Origin: Saccharopolyspora erythraea NRRL 2338
GTDB taxonomy: Bacteria > Actinomycetota > Actinomycetes > Mycobacteriales > Pseudonocardiaceae
Assembly (NCBI RefSeq): GCF_000062885.1
Contig: NC_009142.1
Span: 2,035,584-2,099,583, forward strand
DNA: 64,000 nucleotides
Reading direction: 5' to 3'
The notes beneath the pieces are model-generated. The model saw only the letters and a list, made by a program, of their open reading frames with translations. It made no database searches and was not told where the DNA came from. Numbering within the stretch: position 1 is the first letter of the stretch; each line of letters opens with the position of its first letter. Shown here in pieces: positions 1 to 8,300 of this stretch. The position numbers and the translations under genes were made by a program.

Positions 1-39
1 CGCTGAGCGGCGGAAAGCCTGCCCGGGGTGATTGCGGGA

Positions 40-1614
40 TCACCCCGGGCAGGCCATGCCCTCGGTGGGGACCACGCCGTCGACCAGGAACCTGGTGACC
101 GCGGTGGTGGCGCACTCGGAGCGGCCGACCGCGCCGTGCCCGGCGCCCAGCCAGCGCAGCACGACACCCGACGGCAGCTGCTCGGCCATGTGATCGCTGC
201 CCAGCGCGGGCACCGCCGCGTCGTGCGCGGTGCTGATCACCGGCACGGGTGGCAGCCCCGCGGTGCGCGGTACCGGTAGCGCCTGCTGCGGTACCGGCCA
301 GAGCCCGCACCAGACCAGCCGTTGCGCGAAGACGCCCCCGAACAGCGGGAACCGCGCGCTCCAGTCCGCGGCGATCTCGGTGCTGCGCTGCGGCGGCACG
401 CGCAGCGTCGTGTCGTTGCAGCTGGTGATCATGTCGCCGTCGAGCCGGGCGGGTGCCGGCGGCGTGCTTTCGACCAGCGGCGCGACCATGGCCGCGACCG
501 CGCTGCCGTCGCCGCGGTTCGCGGCGGCCAGCGCTTGCGCGAGCCCGGGCCAGGCGTCGCGGTCCCGCAGACCCAGCAGCACCGCCTGGGTGATCTTGCC
601 CGCCGTCACAGGAGTCCCGGGCAGCGGCGCCGCGCGGGTCCGCTCCACGAGGTCGGAGACCGTCCGGCGCGGGTCGGGTCCGAGCGGGCAGCCGCGCGCG
701 GCGCAGTCGGCGGCGAAGCGGTCGAACACCTGCTCCGCGCCCTGCGCCTGCGCCTCGCCCTGGGCGATCGCGTCGAGCTGCGGGTCGGGCGCGCCGTCGA
801 GGACCATCCGGCCCACGCTCTCCGGGAAGCGCTCGGCGAAGGTGGTCAGCACCCTGGCGGCCTCGCCGCGGCCGACGGCGTGCAGCTTCGGCACGCCGAG
901 CTCCAGCCGCAGCTCCTCCAGGTCGGCGGCGGTGCGCCAGGTGTCGTAGGCCTGCAACCGCTCGTCGAGGGACAGCAGGCACTGCTGGCTGGCGTCGCGG
1001 ACGGAGTCGACGAGCCGGTCCAGCGTCGTGCGGTCGGTGGCCCTGGGGTCGAAGCCGAGGATGGCGTTGCGCCGCTCGATCGGGATGCAGTCGGCGGAGT
1101 CGGACTCGCCGGTGCCCCGGCGGTCCATGCCGATCACGCGGAAGGTGCGCAGGAGCTCCGGAGGAAGCCGCAGCGCCATCCGCGCGGCGAAGGCCGTGCC
1201 CGGCTCGCCGCCGATGTCACCGAGCACCACCAGCGGGATCCGGCCGGAGCCCGCGCTGATCACGGCGCTGCGCGCGGTGCCGCGGCCGGGAGCCTCCGGC
1301 GAGTCGAGCGTGGTGGGCAGCCGGGAGCAGGTGAAGGTCATCCCCGCGGGCAGCGCGGGCACGCCGAGTTCGCCGCGGGTCTGCTCGGTGCAGTCGTCCC
1401 ACGTCAGCGACTCCTGCGCCGGCGGGCCCAGCGGCGGCACCGGCGCCGGTCCCGGCGCCTGCGGCTGCGGGGTGACCTGCTGCTCGGCGTCGCGGTAGGC
1501 CACCGGCGGTCGCTGCGATGGCCCGGCCGAGCACGCCGCGACGACCAGCAGCAGCAACGGCAGCAGGAGCACCCCGACCCGGTGAGCGGTGCGCCGGGGG
1601 GTGCTGCGCGGCAC
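40..1614 (-). CDS. TAP-like alpha/beta-hydrolase lipoprotein, nucleophile lost
   Basis: 524 aa from a GTG start preceded by GAGGAG. Residues 1-28 form a lipoprotein signal ending in VAAC (Cys28), so the protein is probably anchored outside the membrane. It has the layout of the tripeptidyl-aminopeptidase/SCO7095 family: an RRGTGESD oxyanion region near residue 165, AADLEELRLELG, then RMVLDGAPDP, and a C-terminal TAP domain with GAGHGA and paired cysteines. The nucleophile elbow that should read GxSxG is GRGEA at residues 248-252, so the catalytic Ser is Gly250. The acid and His appear retained. Fold assignment is strong; peptidase activity is doubtful. An upstream extension of the frame to about 2058 has no coding signature. 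Confidence 0.85.
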   Translation of the reverse strand: MPRSTPRRTAHRVGVLLLPLLLLVVAACSAGPSQRPPVAYRDAEQQVTPQPQAPGPAPVPPLGPPAQESLTWDDCTEQTRGELGVPALPAGMTFTCSRLPTTLDSPEAPGRGTARSAVISAGSGRIPLVVLGDIGGEPGTAFAARMALRLPPELLRTFRVIGMDRRGTGESDSADCIPIERRNAILGFDPRATDRTTLDRLVDSVRDASQQCLLSLDERLQAYDTWRTAADLEELRLELGVPKLHAVGRGEAARVLTTFAERFPESVGRMVLDGAPDPQLDAIAQGEAQAQGAEQVFDRFAADCAARGCPLGPDPRRTVSDLVERTRAAPLPGTPVTAGKITQAVLLGLRDRDAWPGLAQALAAANRGDGSAVAAMVAPLVESTPPAPARLDGDMITSCNDTTLRVPPQRSTEIAADWSARFPLFGGVFAQRLVWCGLWPVPQQALPVPRTAGLPPVPVISTAHDAAVPALGSDHMAEQLPSGVVLRWLGAGHGAVGRSECATTAVTRFLVDGVVPTEGMACPG

Positions 1615-1807
1615 GGGTACTCCTCGTCGTGGATGCACGGGATGCGAACTGCGGTCAGCATCGCATGATCCACGTGAGACCGCGGTGAGGGGCTGTTGGG
1701 ACGCCCGAGGGCGGTGGTGAGGCACAGCCCTCAAAGCGGTTCGACCAATCGCCGTGCGCCGGTAACGTGCGCACCCGTACCGGCGAGGGAAGGGAGCCTG
1801 CGCGGTC

Positions 1808-2719
1808 ATGGTCATGGCGCACATGGACGGGGCGTCGTCGCGGGGACGGCCGGTGGTGGGGCTGGAGCAGACCGCCGCCCGCGCCTTCGGGGCCGTCCCG
1901 CCGCCGGTGCTGGTCCTGCTGGGCATCGTGAGCCTGCAGGTCGGTGCCGCCTTCGCCAAGCAGATGTTCGCCGTCGCCGGTTCGTCCGGCGTGGTGGCGC
2001 TGCGGCTGCTGTTCGCGGCCGCGGTCCTGCTGGTGGTCTGGCGCCCGTCGCTGCGCATGGACCGCAGGACGCTCGCGGTGGTCGTCGGCTACGGCCTGGT
2101 CCTGGCGGGCATGAACATGAGCATCTACCAGGCGTTCGAGCGCATCCCGCTGGGCGTGGCGGTGACGATCGAGTTCCTCGGTCCGCTGGCGGTCGCGCTG
2201 TTCGGCTCGCGCCGCAAGCTCGACGTGCTGTGGGCGCTGCTCGCCGGTGCCGGCGTGCTCCTGCTGTCCAGGGCCGACGGCGGACTCGACTGGGTGGGCG
2301 TCGGTTTCGCGCTGCTGGCGGCCGCGTTGTGGGCGAGCTACATCCTGGTCAGCGCCAAGCTGGGCAGCCAGACCTCCGGTGGTTCCGGCCTGGCGCTGGG
2401 GATGGCCGTCGGCGCGCTGGTGGCGGTGCCGTTCGGCGTCGCCGACGCGGGCTCGGTGCTGCTGGACCCGGCGGTGCTGGCCGTCGGGCTGCTGGTCGCG
2501 CTGATGTCGTCGGTGGTGCCCTACACGCTGGAGCTGGAGGCACTGCGCCGGATCCCCCCGCGCGTTTTCGGCGTGCTGATGAGTCTGGAACCCGCCGTCG
2601 CCGCGTTGGCGGGGCTGGTCGTGCTGGGCGAGGCGCTCGGCGCGTGGCAGTGGGTGGCCATCGGCTGCGTGGTGGTCGCATCGGTCGGCGCGACCCGCAC
2701 GGTCGGCACCCAGAACTGA
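1808..2719 (+). CDS. EamA/RhtA-type drug/metabolite exporter
   Basis: 303 aa integral membrane protein with ten predicted hydrophobic helices arranged as two EamA repeats. The segment with YQAFERIPLGVAVTIEFLGPL is typical of RhtA, the threonine/homoserine exporter subgroup. A purine-rich AGGGAG lies about 11 nt before the ATG at 1808; a second ATG two codons later is possible. It is transcribed away from the TAP-like hydrolase, with a 193-nt divergent promoter region between them. The likely role is efflux of amino acids or similar metabolites; the substrate is not readable from the sequence. Confidence 0.9.
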   Translation: MVMAHMDGASSRGRPVVGLEQTAARAFGAVPPPVLVLLGIVSLQVGAAFAKQMFAVAGSSGVVALRLLFAAAVLLVVWRPSLRMDRRTLAVVVGYGLVLAGMNMSIYQAFERIPLGVAVTIEFLGPLAVALFGSRRKLDVLWALLAGAGVLLLSRADGGLDWVGVGFALLAAALWASYILVSAKLGSQTSGGSGLALGMAVGALVAVPFGVADAGSVLLDPAVLAVGLLVALMSSVVPYTLELEALRRIPPRVFGVLMSLEPAVAALAGLVVLGEALGAWQWVAIGCVVVASVGATRTVGTQN

Positions 2720-2769
2720 CCGCGCGTTAACCGGGTGCGCGGGATTCGCCGCAGGTCTAGCTTGGCGCC

Positions 2770-3573
2770 ATGCCGATCTTGAGCTTCGACCGCTGCCGCG
2801 CGGAGATCGTGGCGCAGACCGACCTGCTGCGCTCCGCGGTCGCGGGCGCCGACCTGACGGCACCGGTGCCGACGTGCCCGGGCTGGAACCTCGGCCAGTT
2901 GCTGCGGCACGTCGGCGCCGCCCACCGCTGGGTCGAGGAGGTCGTGCGGACCCGGGCGTCCGAGCCGGTCGAGGAGCGGATCAACGACCTCGCCGGCTAC
3001 ACCGACGAGGACGCCGCTGTGCTTGACGCCTGGCTCGCCGACGGTGCGGCTCGGCTCGCCGAGACCCTGCGCGAGGCGGGGCCGGACGCGCGGGTGTGGA
3101 CCGTCGCCCCGGGCGGGACGCCGGTGTTCTGGGCCCGCCGGATGGTGCACGAGACCGCGGTCCACCGCTGCGACGCCGCGCTGGTCGCCGGCGCGGAGTT
3201 CGACGTGGACGCCGAGGTCGCCGTCGACGCGCTCGACGAGTGGATGGACTTCGGCACGCTGGCGCAGGTCTTCGAGGAGAGCCCGGGGATCCGCGACCTG
3301 CTCGGCCCAGGCCGCTCCCTGCACCTGCACGCCACCGACGCCCCGCCGGAGGCGGGCGCGGAGTGGCTGGTCGACCTGTCCGGCGAGCCGGTCACCTGGC
3401 GGCGAGCGCACGAGAAGGCCGCGGTGGCGGTGCGCGGACCGCTCAGCGGGCTGCTGCTCACCATCTACGGGCGCAAGCCCGCCCCCGGCGCCGAGGTCGA
3501 GATCGTCGGCGACGCGGAGCTGTTCCACGCGTGGCTGGACTGCGTCAGCTTCTGGCTCCGGGACGAGGGCTGA
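2770..3573 (+). CDS. Mycothiol-dependent maleylpyruvate isomerase family protein
   Basis: 267 aa. The N-terminal half is a DinB/MDMPI four-helix domain, recognisable from PTCPGWNLGQLLRHVGAAHRWV and a metal-ligand region around VHETAVHRCDA near residue 130. The C-terminal part matches the small alpha/beta MDMPI C domain that usually binds mycothiol. These proteins are thiol-dependent isomerases or transferases of Actinomycetota. The substrate is unknown and there is no aromatic-catabolism cluster nearby, so a maleylpyruvate reaction should not be assumed. It follows the exporter after 50 nt and may be cotranscribed. Confidence 0.88.
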   Translation: MPILSFDRCRAEIVAQTDLLRSAVAGADLTAPVPTCPGWNLGQLLRHVGAAHRWVEEVVRTRASEPVEERINDLAGYTDEDAAVLDAWLADGAARLAETLREAGPDARVWTVAPGGTPVFWARRMVHETAVHRCDAALVAGAEFDVDAEVAVDALDEWMDFGTLAQVFEESPGIRDLLGPGRSLHLHATDAPPEAGAEWLVDLSGEPVTWRRAHEKAAVAVRGPLSGLLLTIYGRKPAPGAEVEIVGDAELFHAWLDCVSFWLRDEG

Positions 3574-3665
3574 CAGCCTGTCTTCGAACTCACCTTGCCT
3601 GGCGGGTCCGGTGGCGGAACCTCATACGCCCTCTGACTCCGGGATCCTTTTCTCGCGTATCACCC
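3571..3665. repeat. Dispersed intergenic repeat, copy A
   Basis: Begins at the stop codon of the MDMPI gene. It shares ordered blocks with 49476-49551: TGAC-GCCTG, GAACTC(A/G)CCTTGC, GCGGAACCTC and TTCTCGCGTATCACCC. Copy A has about 20 extra bases between the last two blocks. No open reading frame is associated with it. A looser third copy lies at 11939-12040. Confidence 0.7.
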
Positions 3666-3785
3666 ATACGCCACGAAAAGGCTGTCCTCGTCAGAGAACG
3701 CCTGAGAACCCGCGGCGGTGCCGTTGCGAGGGTGGGCCAAGCGGCTGCGCCGCTTCAAAAAACCAAGGACGGGCTCTGAGGCCGG

Positions 3786-4673
3786 TCAGCCCGTGCCGCC
3801 AGGCCGCACCGCGCGCATCAGCGTCAGCAGCGCCTGGTTCATCGGCGTGGCGATGCCGTGCCGCCGCCCGGCCCGCACGACCGGGCCGCTGATGTGCTCG
3901 TGTTCGGTGGGCAGCCCCGCCAGCCGGTCGTAGAGCATCGAGGTGCCGTTGTCCGGGGAGAAACCGGTCCGATAGGCGTCGACGACCTTGTCGGCGTCGG
4001 CGGAGGTCAGCTCGGCGCCCTCGGCGCGCGCGACCTCCACCGCCTCGGCCAGCACCGCCGCGCACAGCTCGCGCACACCGGGCTCGTCGAGGACGTCGAG
4101 GCGGCGCATGGTGAGCGCGGTGATCGGGTTGGCCGCGACGTTCATCAGCATCTTGCGCCACGCCTCGGTCCGGAAGTCGCCGGTGGACTCGACCCGCACG
4201 TCCGCAGGCAGCTCCGGCAGCGCCGAGCCCGGCTCGCCGGCCGGGACGACGACCCTGGCGCGGGTCCGCCGGACCACGTGCCCGGGCGCGACCCGCTCGG
4301 CACCGACGTAGATCAGCGCGGGCAGCACGGGACCGCTCCAGCCCAGCGCCGACACCGACTCCTCGTGCTCGACGCCGTTCTGCACCACCACGACCGGCGT
4401 GCGGCCGTCGTCGAAGGCGTGCAGCCACGGCTCGGCGGTCGCGACGTCCTGGACCTTGGTCGTCAGCAGCACACGGTCGACCTCGGGGACCCGCTCCGCG
4501 GAGGTGACGATCTCGACGGGCAGTTCGGTGCTGCCGTCGGGACCGTCCACGACCAGCTTCTCGAAAGGTGTCCGGACGCACATGGTGACCTGGTGGCCCG
4601 CCGCGTGCGCCGCCTCCGCCAGGACCGCGCCGACGGCGCCGGCTCCGATGACCGCGATTCGCTGTTCACCCAC
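3786..4673 (-). CDS. Ketopantoate reductase family oxidoreductase
   Basis: 295 aa. The N-terminal Rossmann fold starts IAVIGAGAVGAVLAEAA (GxGxxG), and LLTTKVQD near residue 92 supplies the family Lys; VVVVQNGVEHEE is also diagnostic. The C-terminal helical ApbA_C domain has KMLMNVAANPITAL and a late DNGTSML (the N..S active-site pattern). The usual reaction is NADPH-dependent reduction of 2-dehydropantoate to pantoate for CoA synthesis. Many paralogues act on other 2-oxo acids and no pan gene is nearby, so the family is certain but the substrate is not. It ends nine bases from ligC, which is upstream on the same strand. Confidence 0.88.
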   Translation of the reverse strand: MGEQRIAVIGAGAVGAVLAEAAHAAGHQVTMCVRTPFEKLVVDGPDGSTELPVEIVTSAERVPEVDRVLLTTKVQDVATAEPWLHAFDDGRTPVVVVQNGVEHEESVSALGWSGPVLPALIYVGAERVAPGHVVRRTRARVVVPAGEPGSALPELPADVRVESTGDFRTEAWRKMLMNVAANPITALTMRRLDVLDEPGVRELCAAVLAEAVEVARAEGAELTSADADKVVDAYRTGFSPDNGTSMLYDRLAGLPTEHEHISGPVVRAGRRHGIATPMNQALLTLMRAVRPGGTG

Positions 4674-4682
4674 GCGGCGAGA

Positions 4683-5795
4683 CTACGTCCCGGCGTCCTG
4701 CGCGCGCACCGTCCCGCTGAGCACCGAGTCCAGGTCGTAGCGCGCGGGTTCCTCGAGCTGGTCGTAGCGGCAGGACTCCGGGTCGCGGTCCGGGCGCCAG
4801 CGCACGAACTGCGTGGTGTGGCGGAACCGCGACGGCATGGCGCCCTCGGTGTGGTCGTAGGCGACCTCCACGACCTTCTCCGGACGCAGCGGCTCCCAGA
4901 CCAGCTCGCCGCTGCGCCAGCGGGTCACGCCGCCAGGCAGCCGCCTGCCGTCCTCGGCGTGCGGGCCGAGCCACGGGTGGTCCTCGGCGCTGAGCAGCGG
5001 AGCCAGCGAGGTGGCCAGCTCGCGCCTGCGCGCCGCCGGGAACGCGCCGACCACGCCGACGTGGTGCAGCACCGAGCGGTCGTCGTGCAGTCCGAGCAGC
5101 AGCGAGCCGACGGCGGTGCCGGGCTCGGTGTTGGCGTGCCAGCGCAGCCCCGCCACGACGCAGTCGGCGGTGCGGGCGTGCTTGACCTTGAGCATGGTCC
5201 GCTTGCCCGGCTCGTAGCGGCCGTCGGCGTCCTTGGCGATCAGGCCGTCGAGCCCGGCGCCCTCGAAGACCCGGAACCACTCGCCGGCCAGCGCGTGGTC
5301 CTGCGTGGCCGGGGTGGTGCGCAGTCCACTGTGGTCGGATTCGAGGCCGCTGAGCAGTTCCCGCCGCGTGGAGAACGGTTCGCCGCAGAGGTCGCGGTCG
5401 TCGAGCGCGAGCAGGTCGAAGGCGATGAAGGTGGCCGGGGTGCGCTCGGCGAGCAGCTTGACCCGGCTCGCGGCGGGGTGGATGCGCTCGGTCAGCGCGT
5501 CCCAGTCCAGCCGGTCGCCGTGCTCGTCCTGGCGGGTGACGACGAGCTCGCCGTCGAGGACCGCCGGCCGGGTGAGCGCGCGCCCGAGGTCGGCCAGCAC
5601 CTCGGGGAAGTAGCGGTTCAGCGACTTGCCCGTCCTGGACTGCAGGAACAGCGGTTCGGCCGCGCCCGGGTCGGCGAAGACCAGGCAGCGGAAGCCGTCC
5701 CACTTGGGTTCGAAGAAGAGCCCCGCCCGCTCGGGCACCCCGTCCACCGGGCTGGCCAGCATGGGCTTGACCGGTGGGTGCAGCGGCAGCGTCAT
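4683..5795 (-). CDS. ligC: ATP-dependent DNA ligase, LigC type
   Basis: 370 aa. The adenylation motif KWDGFR has the nucleophilic Lys at residue 31. It is followed by QSRTGKSLNRYFPE, the acidic LDGELVV motif, FIAFDLLAL, a GLIAK motif and VLKVKH (motif V), then an OB-fold ligase C domain. The start is the ATG at 5795, eight bases after GAGGAGG. Length and opening residues (LPLHPPVKPMLA) resemble mycobacterial LigC, which seals nicks in repair with LigD/Ku or AEP polymerases. No Ku or polymerase partner is present. It lies 18 nt downstream of the AmaP-like gene, so it may be read through from the envelope-stress locus. Confidence 0.92.
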   Translation of the reverse strand: MTLPLHPPVKPMLASPVDGVPERAGLFFEPKWDGFRCLVFADPGAAEPLFLQSRTGKSLNRYFPEVLADLGRALTRPAVLDGELVVTRQDEHGDRLDWDALTERIHPAASRVKLLAERTPATFIAFDLLALDDRDLCGEPFSTRRELLSGLESDHSGLRTTPATQDHALAGEWFRVFEGAGLDGLIAKDADGRYEPGKRTMLKVKHARTADCVVAGLRWHANTEPGTAVGSLLLGLHDDRSVLHHVGVVGAFPAARRRELATSLAPLLSAEDHPWLGPHAEDGRRLPGGVTRWRSGELVWEPLRPEKVVEVAYDHTEGAMPSRFRHTTQFVRWRPDRDPESCRYDQLEEPARYDLDSVLSGTVRAQDAGT

Positions 5796-5812
5796 CGCCA
5801 CGGCCTCCTCGT

Positions 5813-6424
5813 TCAGCGCACCCGTTGCCGGGGTGCGCGGTCCAGTTCGAGCCTGATCGCCGTCGGCAGCACCTCGGTCTCCAGCGCTTCCCTGGCGTGG
5901 GAGAGCACCTTCTCGTCGAGCTCCTCCCAGACGTGGCGCACGCTGGTGCCCTCGTGCAGCCACAGCGTGAGGCGCAGGTTCGGCCGCCGCACGTCGCCTG
6001 CCATCCGCACCCGCACCCGCTTGACCCCGGTGACCGACTCGGCGTCGGCCTGCACGGCGTCGGCCAGCGCGCTCGCCGACACCAGGAGTCTGCCTGCGAT
6101 GCCGTCCTCCATCCGCAGGTCCGGCCTGGCCTCGGGCCGCAACGCCCGCGCGGACCACCAGATGCCGATCACCAAGAGCAGCAACCCCAGCAAGATCGCG
6201 AGGGCCGTCGCGACCTGCGGGGAGGACCGCCACCACTGCACCAGCAGCGGGTCCAGCACCGGGCGCTGCGCCCGGTAGGTGCCCAGCCAGCCCATGCCGA
6301 CGACCAGCGCCAGCGCGCCGCAGAGCAGTGCGAGCACCCCGAGGACGACCACGACCCCGCGTTCGAAACCCAGCGCGCGGCCGGTGGCCGTGGTGCTCGG
6401 ACGGATCTCGGGTTTCTCGCTCAT
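5813..6424 (-). CDS. AmaP-like alkaline-shock membrane anchor
   Basis: 203 aa. After a short cytoplasmic head there are two membrane helices (about residues 22-47 and 65-87) joined by an extracellular loop, then a soluble domain containing RRPNLRLTLWLHEGTSVRHVWEEL. That two-helix-plus-domain layout is that of AmaP, which tethers Asp23/Gls24 proteins to the membrane in Gram-positive bacteria. The start is the ATG at 6424 with AGGAGGG just upstream. The gene lies at the distal end of a run of Asp23-type genes and presumably anchors their products. Confidence 0.8.
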   Translation of the reverse strand: MSEKPEIRPSTTATGRALGFERGVVVVLGVLALLCGALALVVGMGWLGTYRAQRPVLDPLLVQWWRSSPQVATALAILLGLLLLVIGIWWSARALRPEARPDLRMEDGIAGRLLVSASALADAVQADAESVTGVKRVRVRMAGDVRRPNLRLTLWLHEGTSVRHVWEELDEKVLSHAREALETEVLPTAIRLELDRAPRQRVR

Positions 6425-6459
6425 CAGCCCTCCTGACCGGTCGGCCCGGCCGGTCGCGG

Positions 6460-6996
6460 TCAACGCCGCTCCCTGGCGGCCGACAGCGACACCGTCACCT
6501 TCGGCGTCCGGCGCAGCGGGAGCTCGTGGACCGTCGTCCTGGCGGTCTCGGTCAGCTCGTCGAGCAGCTCCGCGGTCTGGCGGAACTGCGCGGTGGCCCG
6601 CACCCGGACCTTGCGGCGGCCGGCGGTCACCGTCGCACCGGCCACGCCGTCCTGGGCGCGGACGTGGTGTCCGACCAGCCGCGCCAGCGAGCGCGGGTCG
6701 GTGGTGACGGTGACCTCGGGCGCCGGGTCGTGCAGCCGGATGTCCTTGCGGCCCGCGCCGAAGGCGACCAGCAGCAGCACCAGTCCCGCCACGGCGACCA
6801 GCGCCGCCGTCACACGCACCGACGTCTGGTCCCAGGTCAGCGCGCTCAGCGCCGAGCGCAGCTCGGGCAGCGCCAGCAGCAGCCCATCGCTGTCCGGCCG
6901 CAGCCACGCCCAGGCGGTCTCGGCGACCAGCAGGGCGCCCGCCGCCGCGAGGGCCAGTCCGAACAGCGCCGCGATCAGGCGCACCAGCACACGCAT
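6460..6996 (-). CDS. DUF6286 two-helix membrane protein of the Asp23 locus
   Basis: 178 aa with helices at about residues 5-27 and 62-82 and a C-terminal cytoplasmic domain (DPRSLARLVGHHVRAQDGV...RKVRVRATAQFRQT). The C-terminal region matches what is known as DUF6286, found next to Asp23/Gls24 genes in actinomycetes. It shares the architecture of the neighbouring AmaP-like protein, so both may be membrane receptors for the soluble Asp23 proteins. No enzyme motif is visible. Only 4 nt separate its start from the stop of the upstream Asp23 gene. Confidence 0.8.
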   Translation of the reverse strand: MRVLVRLIAALFGLALAAAGALLVAETAWAWLRPDSDGLLLALPELRSALSALTWDQTSVRVTAALVAVAGLVLLLVAFGAGRKDIRLHDPAPEVTVTTDPRSLARLVGHHVRAQDGVAGATVTAGRRKVRVRATAQFRQTAELLDELTETARTTVHELPLRRTPKVTVSLSAARERR

Positions 6997-7000
6997 CGGT

Positions 7001-7405
7001 TCACTCCACTCGCTGCCGCTTGCCCGCGCGGACCATCGCCGACACCGTCACGTCGACCGTGCGGACCCGGCAGCCGGCGATGCGTTCCAGCTCCGCGGTG
7101 ATGCGCTCGCGCATCCTGCGCACCGTCTCGCGCACCGGCGCCGGGTAGCGCAGCACCACGTCGAGCCTGATCCGCAGCTCGCGGTCCGGTCCGGCGACGT
7201 GGGCGCTCGCGCCGTGCTCACCGAGCCCGACCCCGGCCAGGCGGCGCCGGACCCGGGCGCCACCGGCGACCTCGTCGGCGGCGTGCTCGGCGATCTTGCG
7301 CAGCACGGTGCGGTCGATGTCGAGGGTGCCTCGCTCGGCGGGCTCGGGCAGGCCGCCGTCCGGCGGCCGCGGTTCGGTCGCGGTGCGCGCCGCTTCGGCG
7401 GTCAC
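7001..7405 (-). CDS. Asp23/Gls24 family envelope stress protein
   Basis: 134 aa from a GTG at 7405 that overlaps the TGA of the small upstream gene (GTGA), which indicates translational coupling. The fold signature runs from GTLDIDRTVLRKIAEHAADEV through RELRIRLDVVLRYPAPVRETVRRMRERI to RVRTVDVTVSAMV, the alternating strand-helix pattern of Asp23/Gls24. These proteins are soluble, form membrane-proximal assemblies and respond to envelope stress. The N-terminal 25 residues are low complexity. Choosing an upstream start would add only antisense-like sequence. Confidence 0.82.
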   Translation of the reverse strand: MTAEAARTATEPRPPDGGLPEPAERGTLDIDRTVLRKIAEHAADEVAGGARVRRRLAGVGLGEHGASAHVAGPDRELRIRLDVVLRYPAPVRETVRRMRERITAELERIAGCRVRTVDVTVSAMVRAGKRQRVE

Positions 7406-7587
7406 CGGTCCCGGCCCCGCCTGCCGAGGATGTCGCGCACGTCCATCTCGCCGTCGAGCACGCGCCCGACGACCAGCCCGATCGCGCCGACAGCGAGCGC
7501 GATCAGGAAGCCGGCGAAACCGCCGACGGCTGCGGCGGTACCGAGGATGAGCCCGGCCAGCAGGCCGGTCTGCGTTGCGTTCACCAT
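7402..7587 (-). CDS. DUF2273-like small membrane protein
   Basis: 61 aa. The ATG at 7587 follows GATAGGAGAC. A single long Gly/Ala-rich hydrophobic hairpin (TGLLAGLILGTAAAVGGFAGFLIALAVGAIGLVVG) is followed by VLDGEMDVRDILGRRGR. This is the shape of the DUF2273 peptides that accompany Asp23/AmaP in Gram-positive genomes. The stop overlaps the GTG of the next Asp23 gene by 2 nt. The likely role is a small membrane component of the same complex. Confidence 0.8.
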   Translation of the reverse strand: MVNATQTGLLAGLILGTAAAVGGFAGFLIALAVGAIGLVVGRVLDGEMDVRDILGRRGRDR

Positions 7588-7710
7588 GTCTCCTATCGGT
7601 GCCGGCCGGTGGGTCCGGGGCGGCTTCGGTTCGGTCTTCGGGGACCGCGGTGGGCGGCACCGCTGATCATCTCCGGTGGGAGTGCCGAAGACCACCGCAC
7701 CTGCCCCGCG

Positions 7711-7968
7711 TCACCGCACCCGCGGGCGGTGCCTGCGTCGCCGCCACCCGCGGATCCGCCGCGCGACGCCGCGCACGACGCCGGGCCGGTGCACGATGAC
7801 GATCGGCGCGTCGTAGCGGGCGTCGTCGAGCTCGAGCTCCCTGGCCTGCCGGGCGCGCAGCTCGGCGAGCCCGGCGGCGAAGACCTCCGGGTCGCCGCCG
7901 ACGTCGGGGTGGTGCGTGCGGACGAAGGCCCGCAGGTCCGCCCGCACCGCGGCGTCCCGGCCGGTCAT
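7711..7968 (-). CDS. Mini-protein with a J-domain-like HPD motif
   Basis: 85 aa from the ATG at 7968, which overlaps the upstream stop as TGATG; an in-frame GTG at 7971 is the alternative. The N-terminal third reads RADLRAFVRTHHPDVGGDPEVF, matching the helix II to helix III loop of DnaJ J-domains: the HPD triad that stimulates Hsp70, followed by GGD. The rest is unlike a J-protein, and the C-terminus is very basic (RRIRGWRRRRHRPRVR). Helix I of a J-domain is missing or very short. A DnaK co-factor role for the stress locus is possible but unproven. Confidence 0.65.
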   Translation of the reverse strand: MTGRDAAVRADLRAFVRTHHPDVGGDPEVFAAGLAELRARQARELELDDARYDAPIVIVHRPGVVRGVARRIRGWRRRRHRPRVR

Positions 7969-8264
7969 CACGCGCCTGCCTGCTCGACGTCGCTGACGGT
8001 GATGTCGACGGGTCCGCGCCCCGCGACCCGCGTGATCTCGGCGCGCAGCTCGGCGATGATCTCCGGCAGCGGGCGGTCCAGACGCAGGACCACCGCGACC
8101 TCGGCGGGAGTGCCATCGTCGCGGGAGCGGACGCCGGTCACCCGCCTGCCCGGCAGGTGGGTGGCGACCACGCCGTACTCACCGCCGTCGAGCCGCAGCA
8201 CCGACGGGTGGGCCAGCACCGCCGCCGCCACCTGTTCCACCAGCTCCTCGTCGGTCGCGGTCAT
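7968..8264 (-). CDS. Small Asp23-like protein
   Basis: 98 aa. The ATG at 8264 is preceded by GGGAGGGAAGG, which decides it over the frame opening at 8285. The pattern ELVEQVAAAVLAHPSVLRLDGG, VAVVLRLDRPLPEIIAELRAEI and PVDITVSDVE resembles a shortened Asp23/Gls24 fold with two strand-helix-strand units. It overlaps the J-motif gene by one base at the stop and follows the main Asp23 gene after 36 nt. Assignment to the family is by pattern and context rather than by a strict motif. Confidence 0.65.
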   Translation of the reverse strand: MTATDEELVEQVAAAVLAHPSVLRLDGGEYGVVATHLPGRRVTGVRSRDDGTPAEVAVVLRLDRPLPEIIAELRAEITRVAGRGPVDITVSDVEQAGA

Positions 8265-8300
8265 CGCGCCCTTCCCTCCCGCCACGTGGTCCCCGGTCGG

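Noticed and set aside
1615-2058. N-terminal extension of the TAP-like hydrolase frame
   Set aside because: The signal peptide with a good ribosome site starts at 1614, and the extension overlaps the exporter gene on the other strand.
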